A stretch of 64,000 nt of DNA, taken from NCBI GenBank assembly GCA_910584235.1, contig CAJTZD010000006.1, positions 2,736 to 66,735 on the forward strand, in the 5' to 3' direction. Position numbers and translations under genes: made by a program. Shown here piece by piece: positions 16,344-23,946 of this stretch (positions are counted from its first letter, which is position 1; each line of letters begins with the position of its first letter). Source of the stretch: an uncultured Acetatifactor sp. Its GTDB lineage: Bacteria > Bacillota > Clostridia > Lachnospirales > Lachnospiraceae. The notes under the pieces were generated by a model, which saw only the letters and a list, made by a program, of their open reading frames with translations, made no database searches and was not told the origin of the DNA.

Positions 16344-17579
16344 TTACTTCTTTTCCCTGATGGAATCAGGCAGAGGCACAATCTGCTTTTCTATGCCCTG
16401 TACGCTCACCTTTTTCCTGATAGCTATGTAATATCGCCGTGTCGTGGACTCAAGGTCTCCGATATAAGCGGCAATCTCTTCCACGCGGGCTCCGGCATCA
16501 TACATATTTGTTGCGAATGTTCGACGAAATATGTGTAGTCCTCCCGAATAGGAATCCAGCCCCGCATTGTGGAAAATCACCTTCATCCTGTGCTGCAGAT
16601 TGGTCGCCGTGTTCTGTCTCCCTGTTTTGGTCGTAATCACCAGCGCATCCGGCGAGCAGTCCTTTGCATTCCTGCGGATAAGCTCCAGGATATTCCTCGC
16701 ATCCGAATTCAGCATAATGTTTCTGGCCTGTTGGTTCTTAGTCGTCCCTTCTACCATAATCTGCCGTTTATCCGCCGTTTCGGCATGGTTCCGAACCATG
16801 GAAGCGCTTTTATAGATTTTCAAAATCCCAAGATCTGAGTTATAGTCGCGAAATCTTAATGCCAAAGCCTCCCCGACACGAATTCCTGTGTAAAGCAATA
16901 GCAAACCATATAGTCCGGCCGGATACTTATAACCACCGGTCTCATTTACAGCAAGCGCTTCCTTTACAAACCTTTTTTCTTCTTCCTCGGACAGAACAAC
17001 GACATCCGGTTCTTCCACCGTTTTAGCGTGTTTCCTCATGATTCTTTTCATCAATGTTTCCTTAATTGGAGCAACGGGGTTCGTCGAAGCCTTTCCCTGC
17101 AAAACTGCCCAGGCATACGCGGCATTCAGTACATCCACCACTTTCTTAACGGAGGAATCCGATAGTCTATCTTCATTCAGCAGAATGGCAATATGCTTTT
17201 CGATATCGGACATTCCAATTGCCTGTACCTGCATCCGCCCCAACGCATATGCCTCGATATGGCACTTTATAGTGGTCTCCCTCCTGTCGCGGGATTTTGG
17301 CTTAAGCTCATCATGCCCGACCTGGTACTCCAGATGTTTCCAACACAGGTCGCCTACAGTCCCCTTGGCCATTTGTTTTGCAGTATCTTGTGATGCGTTC
17401 CATTCTACAGCTTTTTTCCTCATCTCTTTGATGCATGCCGCTCTGGTTTCACAGGTTACCGTCAAGACTTTAGGACGCCCATCCCACCGTCTTCCCACAT
17501 TGAGTTTATGGGTAATGGTTCCGTTTTTATTCTGAATGAATGTTCCTTCCCCTTTTGCATTGCGCTTTTTCCCGTCCAT
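16344..17579 (-). CDS. Tyrosine site-specific integrase
   Basis: A 411-residue phage/ICE-type integrase. An N-terminal AP2-like arm domain (GEGTFIQNKNGTITHKLNVG) and a SAM-like core-binding domain precede the catalytic domain. The catalytic Arg is in LLYTGIRVGEALAL, HxxR in LHIFRRTFATNM, and the nucleophile Tyr in TRRYYIAI. The second conserved His is replaced in IGDLESTT, an atypical change. ATG 17579 is favoured over an upstream GTG because AAAGGAG lies 10 bp before it. It most likely inserted this element into tRNA-Gln. Confidence 0.92.
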   Translation of the reverse strand: MDGKKRNAKGEGTFIQNKNGTITHKLNVGRRWDGRPKVLTVTCETRAACIKEMRKKAVEWNASQDTAKQMAKGTVGDLCWKHLEYQVGHDELKPKSRDRRETTIKCHIEAYALGRMQVQAIGMSDIEKHIAILLNEDRLSDSSVKKVVDVLNAAYAWAVLQGKASTNPVAPIKETLMKRIMRKHAKTVEEPDVVVLSEEEEKRFVKEALAVNETGGYKYPAGLYGLLLLYTGIRVGEALALRFRDYNSDLGILKIYKSASMVRNHAETADKRQIMVEGTTKNQQARNIMLNSDARNILELIRRNAKDCSPDALVITTKTGRQNTATNLQHRMKVIFHNAGLDSYSGGLHIFRRTFATNMYDAGARVEEIAAYIGDLESTTRRYYIAIRKKVSVQGIEKQIVPLPDSIREKK

Positions 17580-17687
17580 ATTTATCACACTCCTTTAAAA
17601 GTAATAAAATCCTCGCAGAGCGTGGACTCTATTGTCATGAGTCACGCCCGCCATGTCGTCATATGGCGGGCGTATACTCTGGATTTG

Positions 17688-17882
17688 TCAAAGTAGAAAT
17701 TCTTTCCCCTGATAGCTGTCCAGCCACTTAAGCAGTGCCTTGGTCTGCACAAAATATTGGTGTCCAATACGTATAGAAAGGAACGCCGGGTTGTGCATCA
17801 AATCATAGCATCTGTCCCTTCCCAAATGGAGCACTTTTCTTAAGTCTGAAACTGTCAAAAGAACCTTGCCCTCAATTTCCAT
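17688..17882 (-). CDS. Excisionase-like helix-turn-helix protein
   Basis: A 64-residue winged-helix/MerR-type DNA-binding protein. LLTVSDLRKVLHLGRDRCYD forms the recognition helix region, followed by SIRIGHQYFVQTKALLKWL. Size and place just upstream of the integrase fit a recombination directionality factor. It starts after GAGGAGGGACTAAG and overlaps the preceding gene by 28 bp. Confidence 0.75.
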   Translation of the reverse strand: MEIEGKVLLTVSDLRKVLHLGRDRCYDLMHNPAFLSIRIGHQYFVQTKALLKWLDSYQGKEFLL

Positions 17883-18205
17883 CTTAGTCCCTCCTCGTTT
17901 TCCTCTAACATACTATTATCCTCACAGCTATACTTTTCCTGAACGATATTCAATATATCCTGGCATATAACAACATATTGGCTCACCATCCCCGGGCTTT
18001 GCTGTTTTCTGTCTCCTTCAGACAACATGGCCCGGATATATTCCGATAGATTTAAACCATTCTTTATAGCCTTTCTTTTCAACCTCCTCTTCTCAGTCTG
18101 CGATAAACGGATATTTAGCTGAGCCTTCTTGTTCTTGTGGTCTTCGTTCTTACAATCGTTTTTGTCCTTTTTGCATCTATTGATACTATTCATTGACTTC
18201 TTCAC
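17855..18205 (-). CDS. Ribbon-helix-helix / MobC-like protein
   Basis: A 116-residue basic protein with a GTG start after GGAGTATCTGA. The segment AQLNIRLSQTEKRRLKRKAI followed by KNGLNLSEYIRAML is the pattern of MobC-type relaxosome accessory or ribbon-helix-helix proteins. No relaxase gene is nearby, so it may instead act as a regulator of the integrase operon. It lies in an int-xis-mobC-like order. Confidence 0.6.
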   Translation of the reverse strand: MKKSMNSINRCKKDKNDCKNEDHKNKKAQLNIRLSQTEKRRLKRKAIKNGLNLSEYIRAMLSEGDRKQQSPGMVSQYVVICQDILNIVQEKYSCEDNSMLEENEEGLRWKLRARFF

Positions 18206-18350
18206 TCAGATACTCCTTTCAGGTTCCCTTTAGCAGGAACCGCAATTATTAGCCGCTTTTTAGCCAGAAATTTCTTGAACCCCTCATAAACTCTGCATTT
18301 CTGGCAATTTTTTATGTAACACATTTTTCCGCCTGCAAATTTGCTGTACA

Positions 18351-18365
18351 CTGCCATACTGGCAG
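18351..18365. promoter_or_regulatory. Palindromic operator candidate
   Basis: CTGCCA-TAC-TGGCAG is a perfect dyad in the 297-bp gap between the leftward mobC-like/int operon and the rightward HTH genes, where a shared regulator would be expected to bind. Confidence 0.35.
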
Positions 18366-18502
18366 ACAGCATCTTACTCTATTGTTTATGGCTGATAATA
18401 TTTAACACCATCCATCAACATGTTTACTTACCCTGTTTTGTATGAAATTATTTGATATTAATTTTCCCTGAACACTGAAATAAAAAGAAAGGAGCCACCG
18501 AA

Positions 18503-18682
18503 ATGACGAACGAAGAACTTTTATTACTGGAAGACATCTGCCCTATCCTGCACATAGGAAAGACCACCGCATACAGGCTTATACAGTCCGGGCAGCTTCC
18601 CGCCCAGAAGATTGGCGGCAAATGGCAGATTAAAGCCAATGATTTCAGAGATTACCTGGCCGGAAAATTCAGCCGGAACTAA
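18503..18682 (+). CDS. Helix-turn-helix (excisionase family) protein, 59 aa
   Basis: The ORF starts after AAAGGAGCCACCGAA and encodes an excisionase-type domain: LLEDICPILHIGKTTAYRLI, then QSGQLPAQKIGGKWQIK and a DFRDYL end. It is the first of two such short genes in a rightward unit divergent from the integrase operon. It likely binds DNA to control or direct recombination. Confidence 0.75.
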   Translation: MTNEELLLLEDICPILHIGKTTAYRLIQSGQLPAQKIGGKWQIKANDFRDYLAGKFSRN

Positions 18683-18780
18683 AGTTACAGAAGCCCGAGA
18701 CAACCAATCTCAAACCGGTACAAACCAGTCGGGCCAGTATCGGCCAATATTTTCTAAAGACATAAGGAGACCGAAAAGAT

Positions 18781-18963
18781 ATGTTAGAAGATTACCCGGA
18801 GCTATTGACAAGAAGACAGGCTCAGGAAATATTGCACATGGGAAAGAACCGGATATTAGACCATATCCAATCCGGGCGGTTGCGCGCCCTGGTCCTTGAC
18901 AGACGGTATCTGATCAAAAAAGAGGATATAGTTGACTTTATCAACCGTCTGCCTTACAGATAA
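18781..18963 (+). CDS. Helix-turn-helix (excisionase family) protein, 60 aa
   Basis: A second excisionase-type domain (LLTRRQAQEILHMGKNRILD, IQSGRLRALVLDRRYLIKK), only distantly similar to the one 100 bp upstream. It has the site ATAAGGAGACCGAAAAG. A terminator follows at 19098. Three related HTH genes in one small element is more than needed for a single excisionase, so at least one is probably a repressor. Confidence 0.72.
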   Translation: MLEDYPELLTRRQAQEILHMGKNRILDHIQSGRLRALVLDRRYLIKKEDIVDFINRLPYR

Positions 18964-19097
18964 ATGCCCATTTAAGGGAACTACTATTAAAAATCACCAT
19001 GAATCCCGCTGTTATCCGGCCTTACCCGCCATTTTATACTCAGTACCGCCAGAATTTACAAACCCGTCGCAGACATGCATATATAGCTGGCGGTCTT

Positions 19098-19127
19098 AAA
19101 GCCACCAAAACAATGGTGGCTTTGTTG
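19098..19127 (+). terminator. Terminator after the HTH genes
   Basis: A 10-bp perfect stem AAAGCCACCA/TGGTGGCTTT with the loop AAACAA, then TTGTTG. No gene is visible from 18964 to 19342. Confidence 0.7.
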
Positions 19128-19301
19128 TAGGTTACTGCAAGTTTCATTGACATACAATATAAATTGACCTATGAATTGACCTATCCATTCTCAAAAAGGA
19201 GGATTTTTACCGAAAAACCAGTAAAATGTTACTGGCGGCATTTTTCATGCCCACAGAATAATTCACAGCCCCAAAGCCCGCCAACCCTTGATTTTACTGC
19301 A

Positions 19302-19336
19302 TAAAAACACCCCGATGAATTTCTCCACCGGGGGTT
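19302..19336 (-). terminator. Terminator of tRNA-Gln
   Basis: A CCCCG/CGGGG stem with TGTTTTTAT following on the minus strand, directly after the tRNA 3' end. Confidence 0.65.
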
Positions 19337-19342
19337 TTATAG

Positions 19343-19391
19343 CAGGGCTACAAGGATTCGAACCTTGAAATGACGGAGTCAGAGTCCGTTG
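19343..19391. repeat. attR-type repeat within tRNA-Gln
   Basis: The 49 bp shared exactly with 14848-14896. The integrase crossover should lie inside this segment. Confidence 0.9.
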
Positions 19392-19414
19392 CCTTACCGT
19401 TTGGCGATAGCCCT
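19343..19414 (-). tRNA. tRNA-Gln (CUG)
   Basis: A 72-nt cloverleaf: acceptor arms AGGGCTA/TAGCCCT with discriminator G, D arm with AAACGGTAAGG, an anticodon stem ACGGA/TCCGT around loop CTCTGAC giving anticodon CUG, and a T arm GGTTCGAATCC. CCA is not encoded. It has its own promoter and terminator, and its 3' portion serves as the integration site. Confidence 0.95.
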
Positions 19415-19433
19415 ATGTCCTGTTACTTGAAAT

Positions 19434-19462
19434 ATTATACACGAAGTATTTCCAATTTGCAA
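19434..19462 (-). promoter_or_regulatory. Promoter of tRNA-Gln
   Basis: TTGCAA (19457-19462), a 17-bp spacer and a consensus TATAAT (19434-19439) about 20 bp before the tRNA 5' end. Confidence 0.7.
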
Positions 19463-19524
19463 TACCTTAATGCAAAATTTTTCAAATTTTTGCTCCAATT
19501 TTTGCTCCTCACTTTTTTGTTCTC

Positions 19525-19710
19525 CTAAAAGAATGCAAGCATACGATAGGAGAGCACAACGGCATATTCACAGTCTGTATTATAGTCTGTAAAAATACGC
19601 TTTATGCTGACCGGCACTCCCCCCAGAATTAACAGCATCCACTTTGGCTTTTCTCTTAACGTCCTCAGCATTTCCGCATCCTTTCCATCCCCTGCTTTGG
19701 GAAAGCGTTT
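19525..19710 (-). pseudogene. C-terminal coding remnant
   Basis: An open minus-strand frame with protein-like composition (LREKPKWMLLILGGVPVSIK, then IFTDYNTDCEYAV), ending at TAG 19525. It has no start codon with a ribosome binding site, and a stop lies just upstream. The family is not recognised. The rest of 19463-19952 holds only the hairpin at 19725-19755. Confidence 0.3.
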
Positions 19711-19713
19711 TTT

Positions 19714-19755
19714 GAAAAAATCACATTCAGGGCAGCTTTACGTTCTGCCCTGAAT
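19714..19755 (-). terminator. Strong hairpin, probable minus-strand terminator
   Basis: An 11-bp perfect stem ATTCAGGGCAG/CTGCCCTGAAT, with TTTTTTC downstream on the minus strand. It suits termination of the metallophosphoesterase operon, whose stop is at 19953. Confidence 0.6.
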
Positions 19756-19952
19756 TATGAAATGGTATGTAGAAAGTATAGCATAGCATGCCGGGGCTGG
19801 CAATCTATTTTTCGGGGACGATGAAACCGCAATGCGCTCACAATGAACTGTGAAACTCCCCACCGTATGCAGCAAGCCGTAGGGACCGCAAACTATTTTA
19901 ATTCAGAATGACGGTTCAGGCCGCAATTTGCGTCTCCAAGACCGCAGCGCCT

Positions 19953-20999
19953 CTAAGACCTGAGAATCCTGGCTATCCTGTCCTCCCCGGCCCCGAACCT
20001 GGTACAGTAAATCACCTGCCCCCGGATGGAAACCAGGTCAAAGGCAGTCTCCGTTATTGTGCCGTATTCTCTTGCGGGGCATGCGGGATCCCACTGGCCC
20101 CTGTACAGGCCGGAGCCGCTTTGGGTATCTATGGCCACGATTTTGCCATCGTAGACAAGGTTGTCATAGTGCAGATGGCCCGCAAATGCAGCGATTACAT
20201 TGTCCGCTTTCTGCATTTCGTTCCAGAGCCAGCCGCCGTTTATGACTTTGTCATAAGGAGACAGGCAGTCCGGAAAATGTCCCCGGGATTTTATGGGGGC
20301 ATGGGAAAATACCAGGACTTTTTTATCTGTCTGCACAACTTTCTGAAACCAGGACACCTGTTTTGCGGAAATGGCGCATTCATTTACCGGATAGACGGGG
20401 TTTCCGAAACGGTCCATACCATAGACGCAGTCCGATGTGTTCAGGAACAGAAAGCGGTATCCCACATCCTCAAAATCCCAGTAATAATAATTCTCACTGG
20501 CGGGATTGTATCTCATGCAAATACGGTGTAAATCCTCAGGATACAGAAGATACTCTGAAACCGGCGGCTTTTTTTCGCCCGGGAACTGCGGAAAGCTCTT
20601 GAACGGCTCTAAACAGGATGTGGTGGCACAGTCGTCATGGTTGCCGATGCAGCAGTGCACCGGTATCGAGAGAGCGTACAGCGCCTCCATCATTTCCTCA
20701 ATGGAGGCATGGGCTTTCTGTGGGTCGTCATCGTAGTCATTGCCCAAATCGCCGCCGCAGACCACGCATTGGAGGTTCGGCAGTCTGTCTATAATGTACT
20801 GCATGGAAGCCACTGTATCCACTGCCGACTCAAAGTCATCCGGCGCATACTCAGGGTGCTTGGGGCAGTCCCATTGGGACAGGCGGTTATGGGGGTCTGT
20901 ATAAAATATAAAATTAAGGGGCGCATTGATTTTTCTTATTTTCTCGATTTTAGCATCATAATGCCTGGTCAGGTATGATAAATCCTTTTTCATGTCCAT
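19953..20999 (-). CDS. Calcineurin-like metallophosphoesterase
   Basis: A 348-residue cytoplasmic phosphoesterase with the complete five-block metal site: D35-x-H37 (TDPH), GGDLGND (D84, N87), GNHD (N120, H121), FSHAP, and GHLHYD. There is no signal peptide. The substrate is unknown; location at the end of a sugar transporter/oxidoreductase operon suggests processing of a phosphorylated or cyclic sugar intermediate, which is inference. It starts 5 bp after the truncated FAD gene. Confidence 0.85.
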   Translation of the reverse strand: MDMKKDLSYLTRHYDAKIEKIRKINAPLNFIFYTDPHNRLSQWDCPKHPEYAPDDFESAVDTVASMQYIIDRLPNLQCVVCGGDLGNDYDDDPQKAHASIEEMMEALYALSIPVHCCIGNHDDCATTSCLEPFKSFPQFPGEKKPPVSEYLLYPEDLHRICMRYNPASENYYYWDFEDVGYRFLFLNTSDCVYGMDRFGNPVYPVNECAISAKQVSWFQKVVQTDKKVLVFSHAPIKSRGHFPDCLSPYDKVINGGWLWNEMQKADNVIAAFAGHLHYDNLVYDGKIVAIDTQSGSGLYRGQWDPACPAREYGTITETAFDLVSIRGQVIYCTRFGAGEDRIARILRS

Positions 21000-21004
21000 A
21001 CTCC

Positions 21005-21685
21005 TTATATCTCTCCCTTATTCTCGCACTTCCAAACATGCCGCTTCAACGGCGCATACATCAGAACACAATTTCTGGCGTCAAGTACAACAGAACGCAG
21101 TTCTGTTTTCAAGAATAATTGGTGCAAGTCCGGAAAGGAACGCCGTTCCTGCCCAAACAATTCCATGTCCACATTGCCCGTGCGAAATATTCCTGATTTC
21201 GTATAGATTTCAACGGATTTTAGAATTCTTTTCTCCGATGCCACCCGGCAGACAGTTCCATGGAACAGCAAGTCCACCCCTGCTTCCGTCACCATGTCGT
21301 CCAATACCAGCTTGAAGTATTCCGGCTCCAGTTGGAAGCGCTCCGGCTCCAGGTCTCGGCAGGCAGTGTCCTGGGATACGCCTGCACTTGTATCTGTCCC
21401 ACCGGACACGCTCCGGAAAGCATCCGTCGGGCTACCGGCTGCTTTCTCCAGCTGCCGTCTCCTCATTTCTGTAAAAATCCCTGCGCTGAGACACCTGGTT
21501 TTTCCGTTTGCAGGATCTTTATCCCAATATTGCATAAAAGGATAGACTAAGCTGTTGGACATGGCGCCGCCCAGAGATCCGGTACGCTCTATCAAAAGCA
21601 CCTCCAGCCCCTCTCTTGCCGCTGCTACCGCTGCCGCCACACCGGTCAGGCCTCCGCCGACTACAATTAAATTATATCGTTTCAT
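21005..21685 (-). pseudogene. FAD-dependent oxidoreductase, 3'-truncated
   Basis: A 226-residue ORF whose first ~168 residues are the start of a PF12831-type FAD oxidoreductase: dinucleotide-binding VVGGGLTGVAAAVAAAREG (8-26), then LLIERTGSLGGAMSNSLVYP. Complete members usually exceed 400 residues, with a DATGDGD motif that is missing here. Beyond KSGIFR the frame enters sequence rich in small palindromes (21089-21107, 21137-21149) and stops. It is probably broken by a deletion or by insertion of a repeat. A short stable remnant protein cannot be excluded. Confidence 0.65.
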
Positions 21686-21749
21686 GTTCTCCCTCCCAAA
21701 ATGTACCCATCCGATACACCGGAATCCACTCCCGGCAAAAGCTTTTCTC

Positions 21750-23879
21750 TCAATATGCCCTTATTTCAAATACCCTGGCAAAAGCATCCCCATGGGTAGC
21801 AGTCACGGTTATGCGGATACAGTCCCCGGCAATGTCCCGGGGAAGTCTGTGAATCCGAAATCGCTGCCCGTTTTCTTTCACTGTCTCCTGCCACAGGCAC
21901 TGCTTGCCGGAAAGCAATTCGACTTTGTAGTCTCTTGCCAGCTCACGGGGCATGCCCTCCACCTGCATTTGTCTCTGTGCATGAGACAGGGAGGGCATAA
22001 TGGGTTTGGTCAGGTTAGGGTCGAATTTAATATGGATTTCTCTTAATTGAGCGGCCCCAGGCAGCGTCACTGCAATCCACTCTCCATTCTTCCCTATTTC
22101 CCTGGAAATCCAACAGTTGCTTTCCTGCCCAACCCGTCTGCTAACACCGTTTGTAACATTGGCACAAAGCCCGTCTTTTTGTTCCGAGGAGCAGGTTACA
22201 CTGTGAAGTCCCAGCAACTTATCACCGATATCCTGATTTCCTACCCCAGGGATATAGCAGTCGTCCTTGAGCAGGGTCTGCTGAAGCAGACCAATGCGGG
22301 CTCCTATTTCCCTGGGTGTGATTCCCATTCTCACTGCCAGAGCTGCCGCGGTGCCGCAGGCCTGGCCTGCTACACTGCAGGTGCCCATGACCCGCGTGGA
22401 ACCGAATGCCATGTGGGACACGCTGATGGCCCTGCCCCCTAAAAAGAGGTTCTCTACATTGTGGGAATATAGGCAGCGATAGGGAATTGTGTATACATCA
22501 TCCAGATAGATATTCCGGTTTCCCTCCCCTATCTCGCCCCGCAGGCCGCCCACCACATGCATATCCATAGGCCAGCCGCCGTAAGCCACCGCATCCTCAA
22601 AGCGTTTTCCCTGCCGCAGGTCCTGCTCTATGAGTACATAATCCCCTGTGACCCGCCTGGATTCCCGCTTCCCTGGCAGGAATCCCACCCAGTCCAGGGC
22701 GTAGGTTTCCGCCTGGTATTTTCCGCTGTTTTTGATATAATCCCAGGTTCCGTACAGGGCGGCCAGCAGTTCGTCCCGGATTTCCTCGCTGTCCGCGATG
22801 CAGTCCTTTGTATCCCCGCCCAGCTCCAGCCACCAATACCCGCTGGTAATCTCTCCTATCCACCTGGCCTCCAGCTTTTCCGGATCCATTTTTTCCGCCC
22901 AGAAAGGCCTGATGAAAGGTGCGGGCTTCCCTGTGTCCACTGCCCGGAACATCAGAGAATTTCCCATGGTGCAGCGGTCGCTTTCCTCCGGGGCGGAGGG
23001 CTCGCCGAAGACCTGCCTGCCCTCTCTGCCGGACATAACATTCGCCCCCGCAAGCATGGCCAGGTACCCATCCCCTGTGGCGTCCACGAACTGCCTGGCC
23101 TCAAAGAGGAATGTCTTCTCCGTAGTCATCTGAATCGCCTGTATGCGCGCAATCCTTCGCCGTTCCTGCTCTCTGGCGGATTGCGGCTCCTTTTCTGCAT
23201 CATCTGCGGCCTGTGCTTCCCTTTCTGCGCCCTCTGCCGCACACGGTGTCTTTCCCCTCCATTCTGCGGCCTGTGCTTCCGTTCCTGCATCCCCTGCCGC
23301 GTACAATGCCTTTTCGCCCCATTCTGCGGCCTGCGCTTCCTTTCCTGCGTCCCCTGCCGCGTACAATGCCTTTTCGCCCCGCTCTGCGCCCTCCCGGCCC
23401 TTCTTTCCCGGCATCTCCGGCACTGGGTCCGCCCCAGTCTCACGCCCCTCTGTCAGCCTTGTATCCGCCCGTTCCGTCTGTGTCCCAGTCACCCTGGTAT
23501 TCAGATACAGCTCCAGGTTCTCCTGAAACCGGAGCTTCTCCCAGAGCACGGTTTCGAAGACGGAAAAAGAGTGGTTGGGATTCCTGCGCTTGTTCTCCAG
23601 GAGGATTTCCATAAGGATGCCCGTCTCCCTGGCGTCCGGTCTGGCACCGTTATAGTCGGCGCCGCAGATGTGCATCCGTATCTCCGCCCCTGCGTTCCCT
23701 CCCGGCGCAGGCCGGTCATGGACCAGCGCGGTCCTGGCCCCGTGTCTGGCGGCCGCTATGGCGGCGCAGACTCCCGACATACCGCCTCCTACTACAACTA
23801 CATCATATTCCTTTTCAATCACGATTTTCCTCGTCTGTTCTGTCATATTTCCAATCTCCATTTCCTGTTCTTCATCCAT
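21750..23879 (-). CDS. FAD-dependent oxidoreductase with internal repeat insert
   Basis: A 709-residue PF12831-type flavoprotein. The FAD-binding VVVVGGGMSGVCAAIAAARH is near 27-46, PGGNAGAEIRMH at 59-70, and the second FAD motif FVDATGDGYLAMLAG follows the insert. The C-terminal ~130 residues form a beta-rich domain (WIAVTLPGAAQLREIHIKF), like a carbohydrate-binding jelly roll. Residues ~133-243 are a hydrophilic Ala/Glu-rich insert of 20-residue repeats (GEKALYAAGDAGKEAQAAEW) not expected in the family. Neighbours suggest oxidation of a transported sugar or glycoside. Alternative starts exist at codons 7 and 12. Confidence 0.85.
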   Translation of the reverse strand: MDEEQEMEIGNMTEQTRKIVIEKEYDVVVVGGGMSGVCAAIAAARHGARTALVHDRPAPGGNAGAEIRMHICGADYNGARPDARETGILMEILLENKRRNPNHSFSVFETVLWEKLRFQENLELYLNTRVTGTQTERADTRLTEGRETGADPVPEMPGKKGREGAERGEKALYAAGDAGKEAQAAEWGEKALYAAGDAGTEAQAAEWRGKTPCAAEGAEREAQAADDAEKEPQSAREQERRRIARIQAIQMTTEKTFLFEARQFVDATGDGYLAMLAGANVMSGREGRQVFGEPSAPEESDRCTMGNSLMFRAVDTGKPAPFIRPFWAEKMDPEKLEARWIGEITSGYWWLELGGDTKDCIADSEEIRDELLAALYGTWDYIKNSGKYQAETYALDWVGFLPGKRESRRVTGDYVLIEQDLRQGKRFEDAVAYGGWPMDMHVVGGLRGEIGEGNRNIYLDDVYTIPYRCLYSHNVENLFLGGRAISVSHMAFGSTRVMGTCSVAGQACGTAAALAVRMGITPREIGARIGLLQQTLLKDDCYIPGVGNQDIGDKLLGLHSVTCSSEQKDGLCANVTNGVSRRVGQESNCWISREIGKNGEWIAVTLPGAAQLREIHIKFDPNLTKPIMPSLSHAQRQMQVEGMPRELARDYKVELLSGKQCLWQETVKENGQRFRIHRLPRDIAGDCIRITVTATHGDAFARVFEIRAY
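23190..23400. repeat. 60-bp in-frame tandem repeat in the FAD oxidoreductase gene
   Basis: About three and a half copies of a 60-bp unit recognisable by ctgtgcttcc(g/c)tt and ctctgccgc(a/g). The two downstream-most copies are nearly identical. The period is exactly 20 codons, so the frame is preserved. Confidence 0.85.
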
Positions 23880-23946
23880 TTTATAAGAAGCAGGATTTCC
23901 GGGAGAGCACCTCCGCTGCCGACATGTCTGCCCCTATATCGGCCCC

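Larger units (their letters stand above)
14848..19391. mobile_element. Small integrative element at tRNA-Gln
   Basis: A 4.5-kb segment bounded by 49-bp direct repeats of the tRNA-Gln 3' portion. The intact tRNA is kept at the right end. Contents from the left: a 30-aa ORF, an Rpn-type nuclease, a tyrosine integrase, an excisionase-like HTH protein, a ribbon-helix-helix/MobC-like protein, and two further short HTH proteins on the opposite strand. No relaxase, coupling protein or conjugation genes are seen, so it is a minimal or reduced element that would need help to move. It is visibly AT-richer than the flanking chromosome. Confidence 0.85.

Noticed and set aside
19908..20531. Plus-strand ORF of about 207 codons
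   Set aside because: It lies wholly opposite the metallophosphoesterase, whose five metal-site motifs are intact; the plus-strand product has no domain and no ribosome binding site.
21110..21150. Group II intron-like GTGCAAGTCC near 21122 and 32282
   Set aside because: No reverse transcriptase, no domain V hairpin and no 5' GTGCG end nearby; the shared motif is too short.
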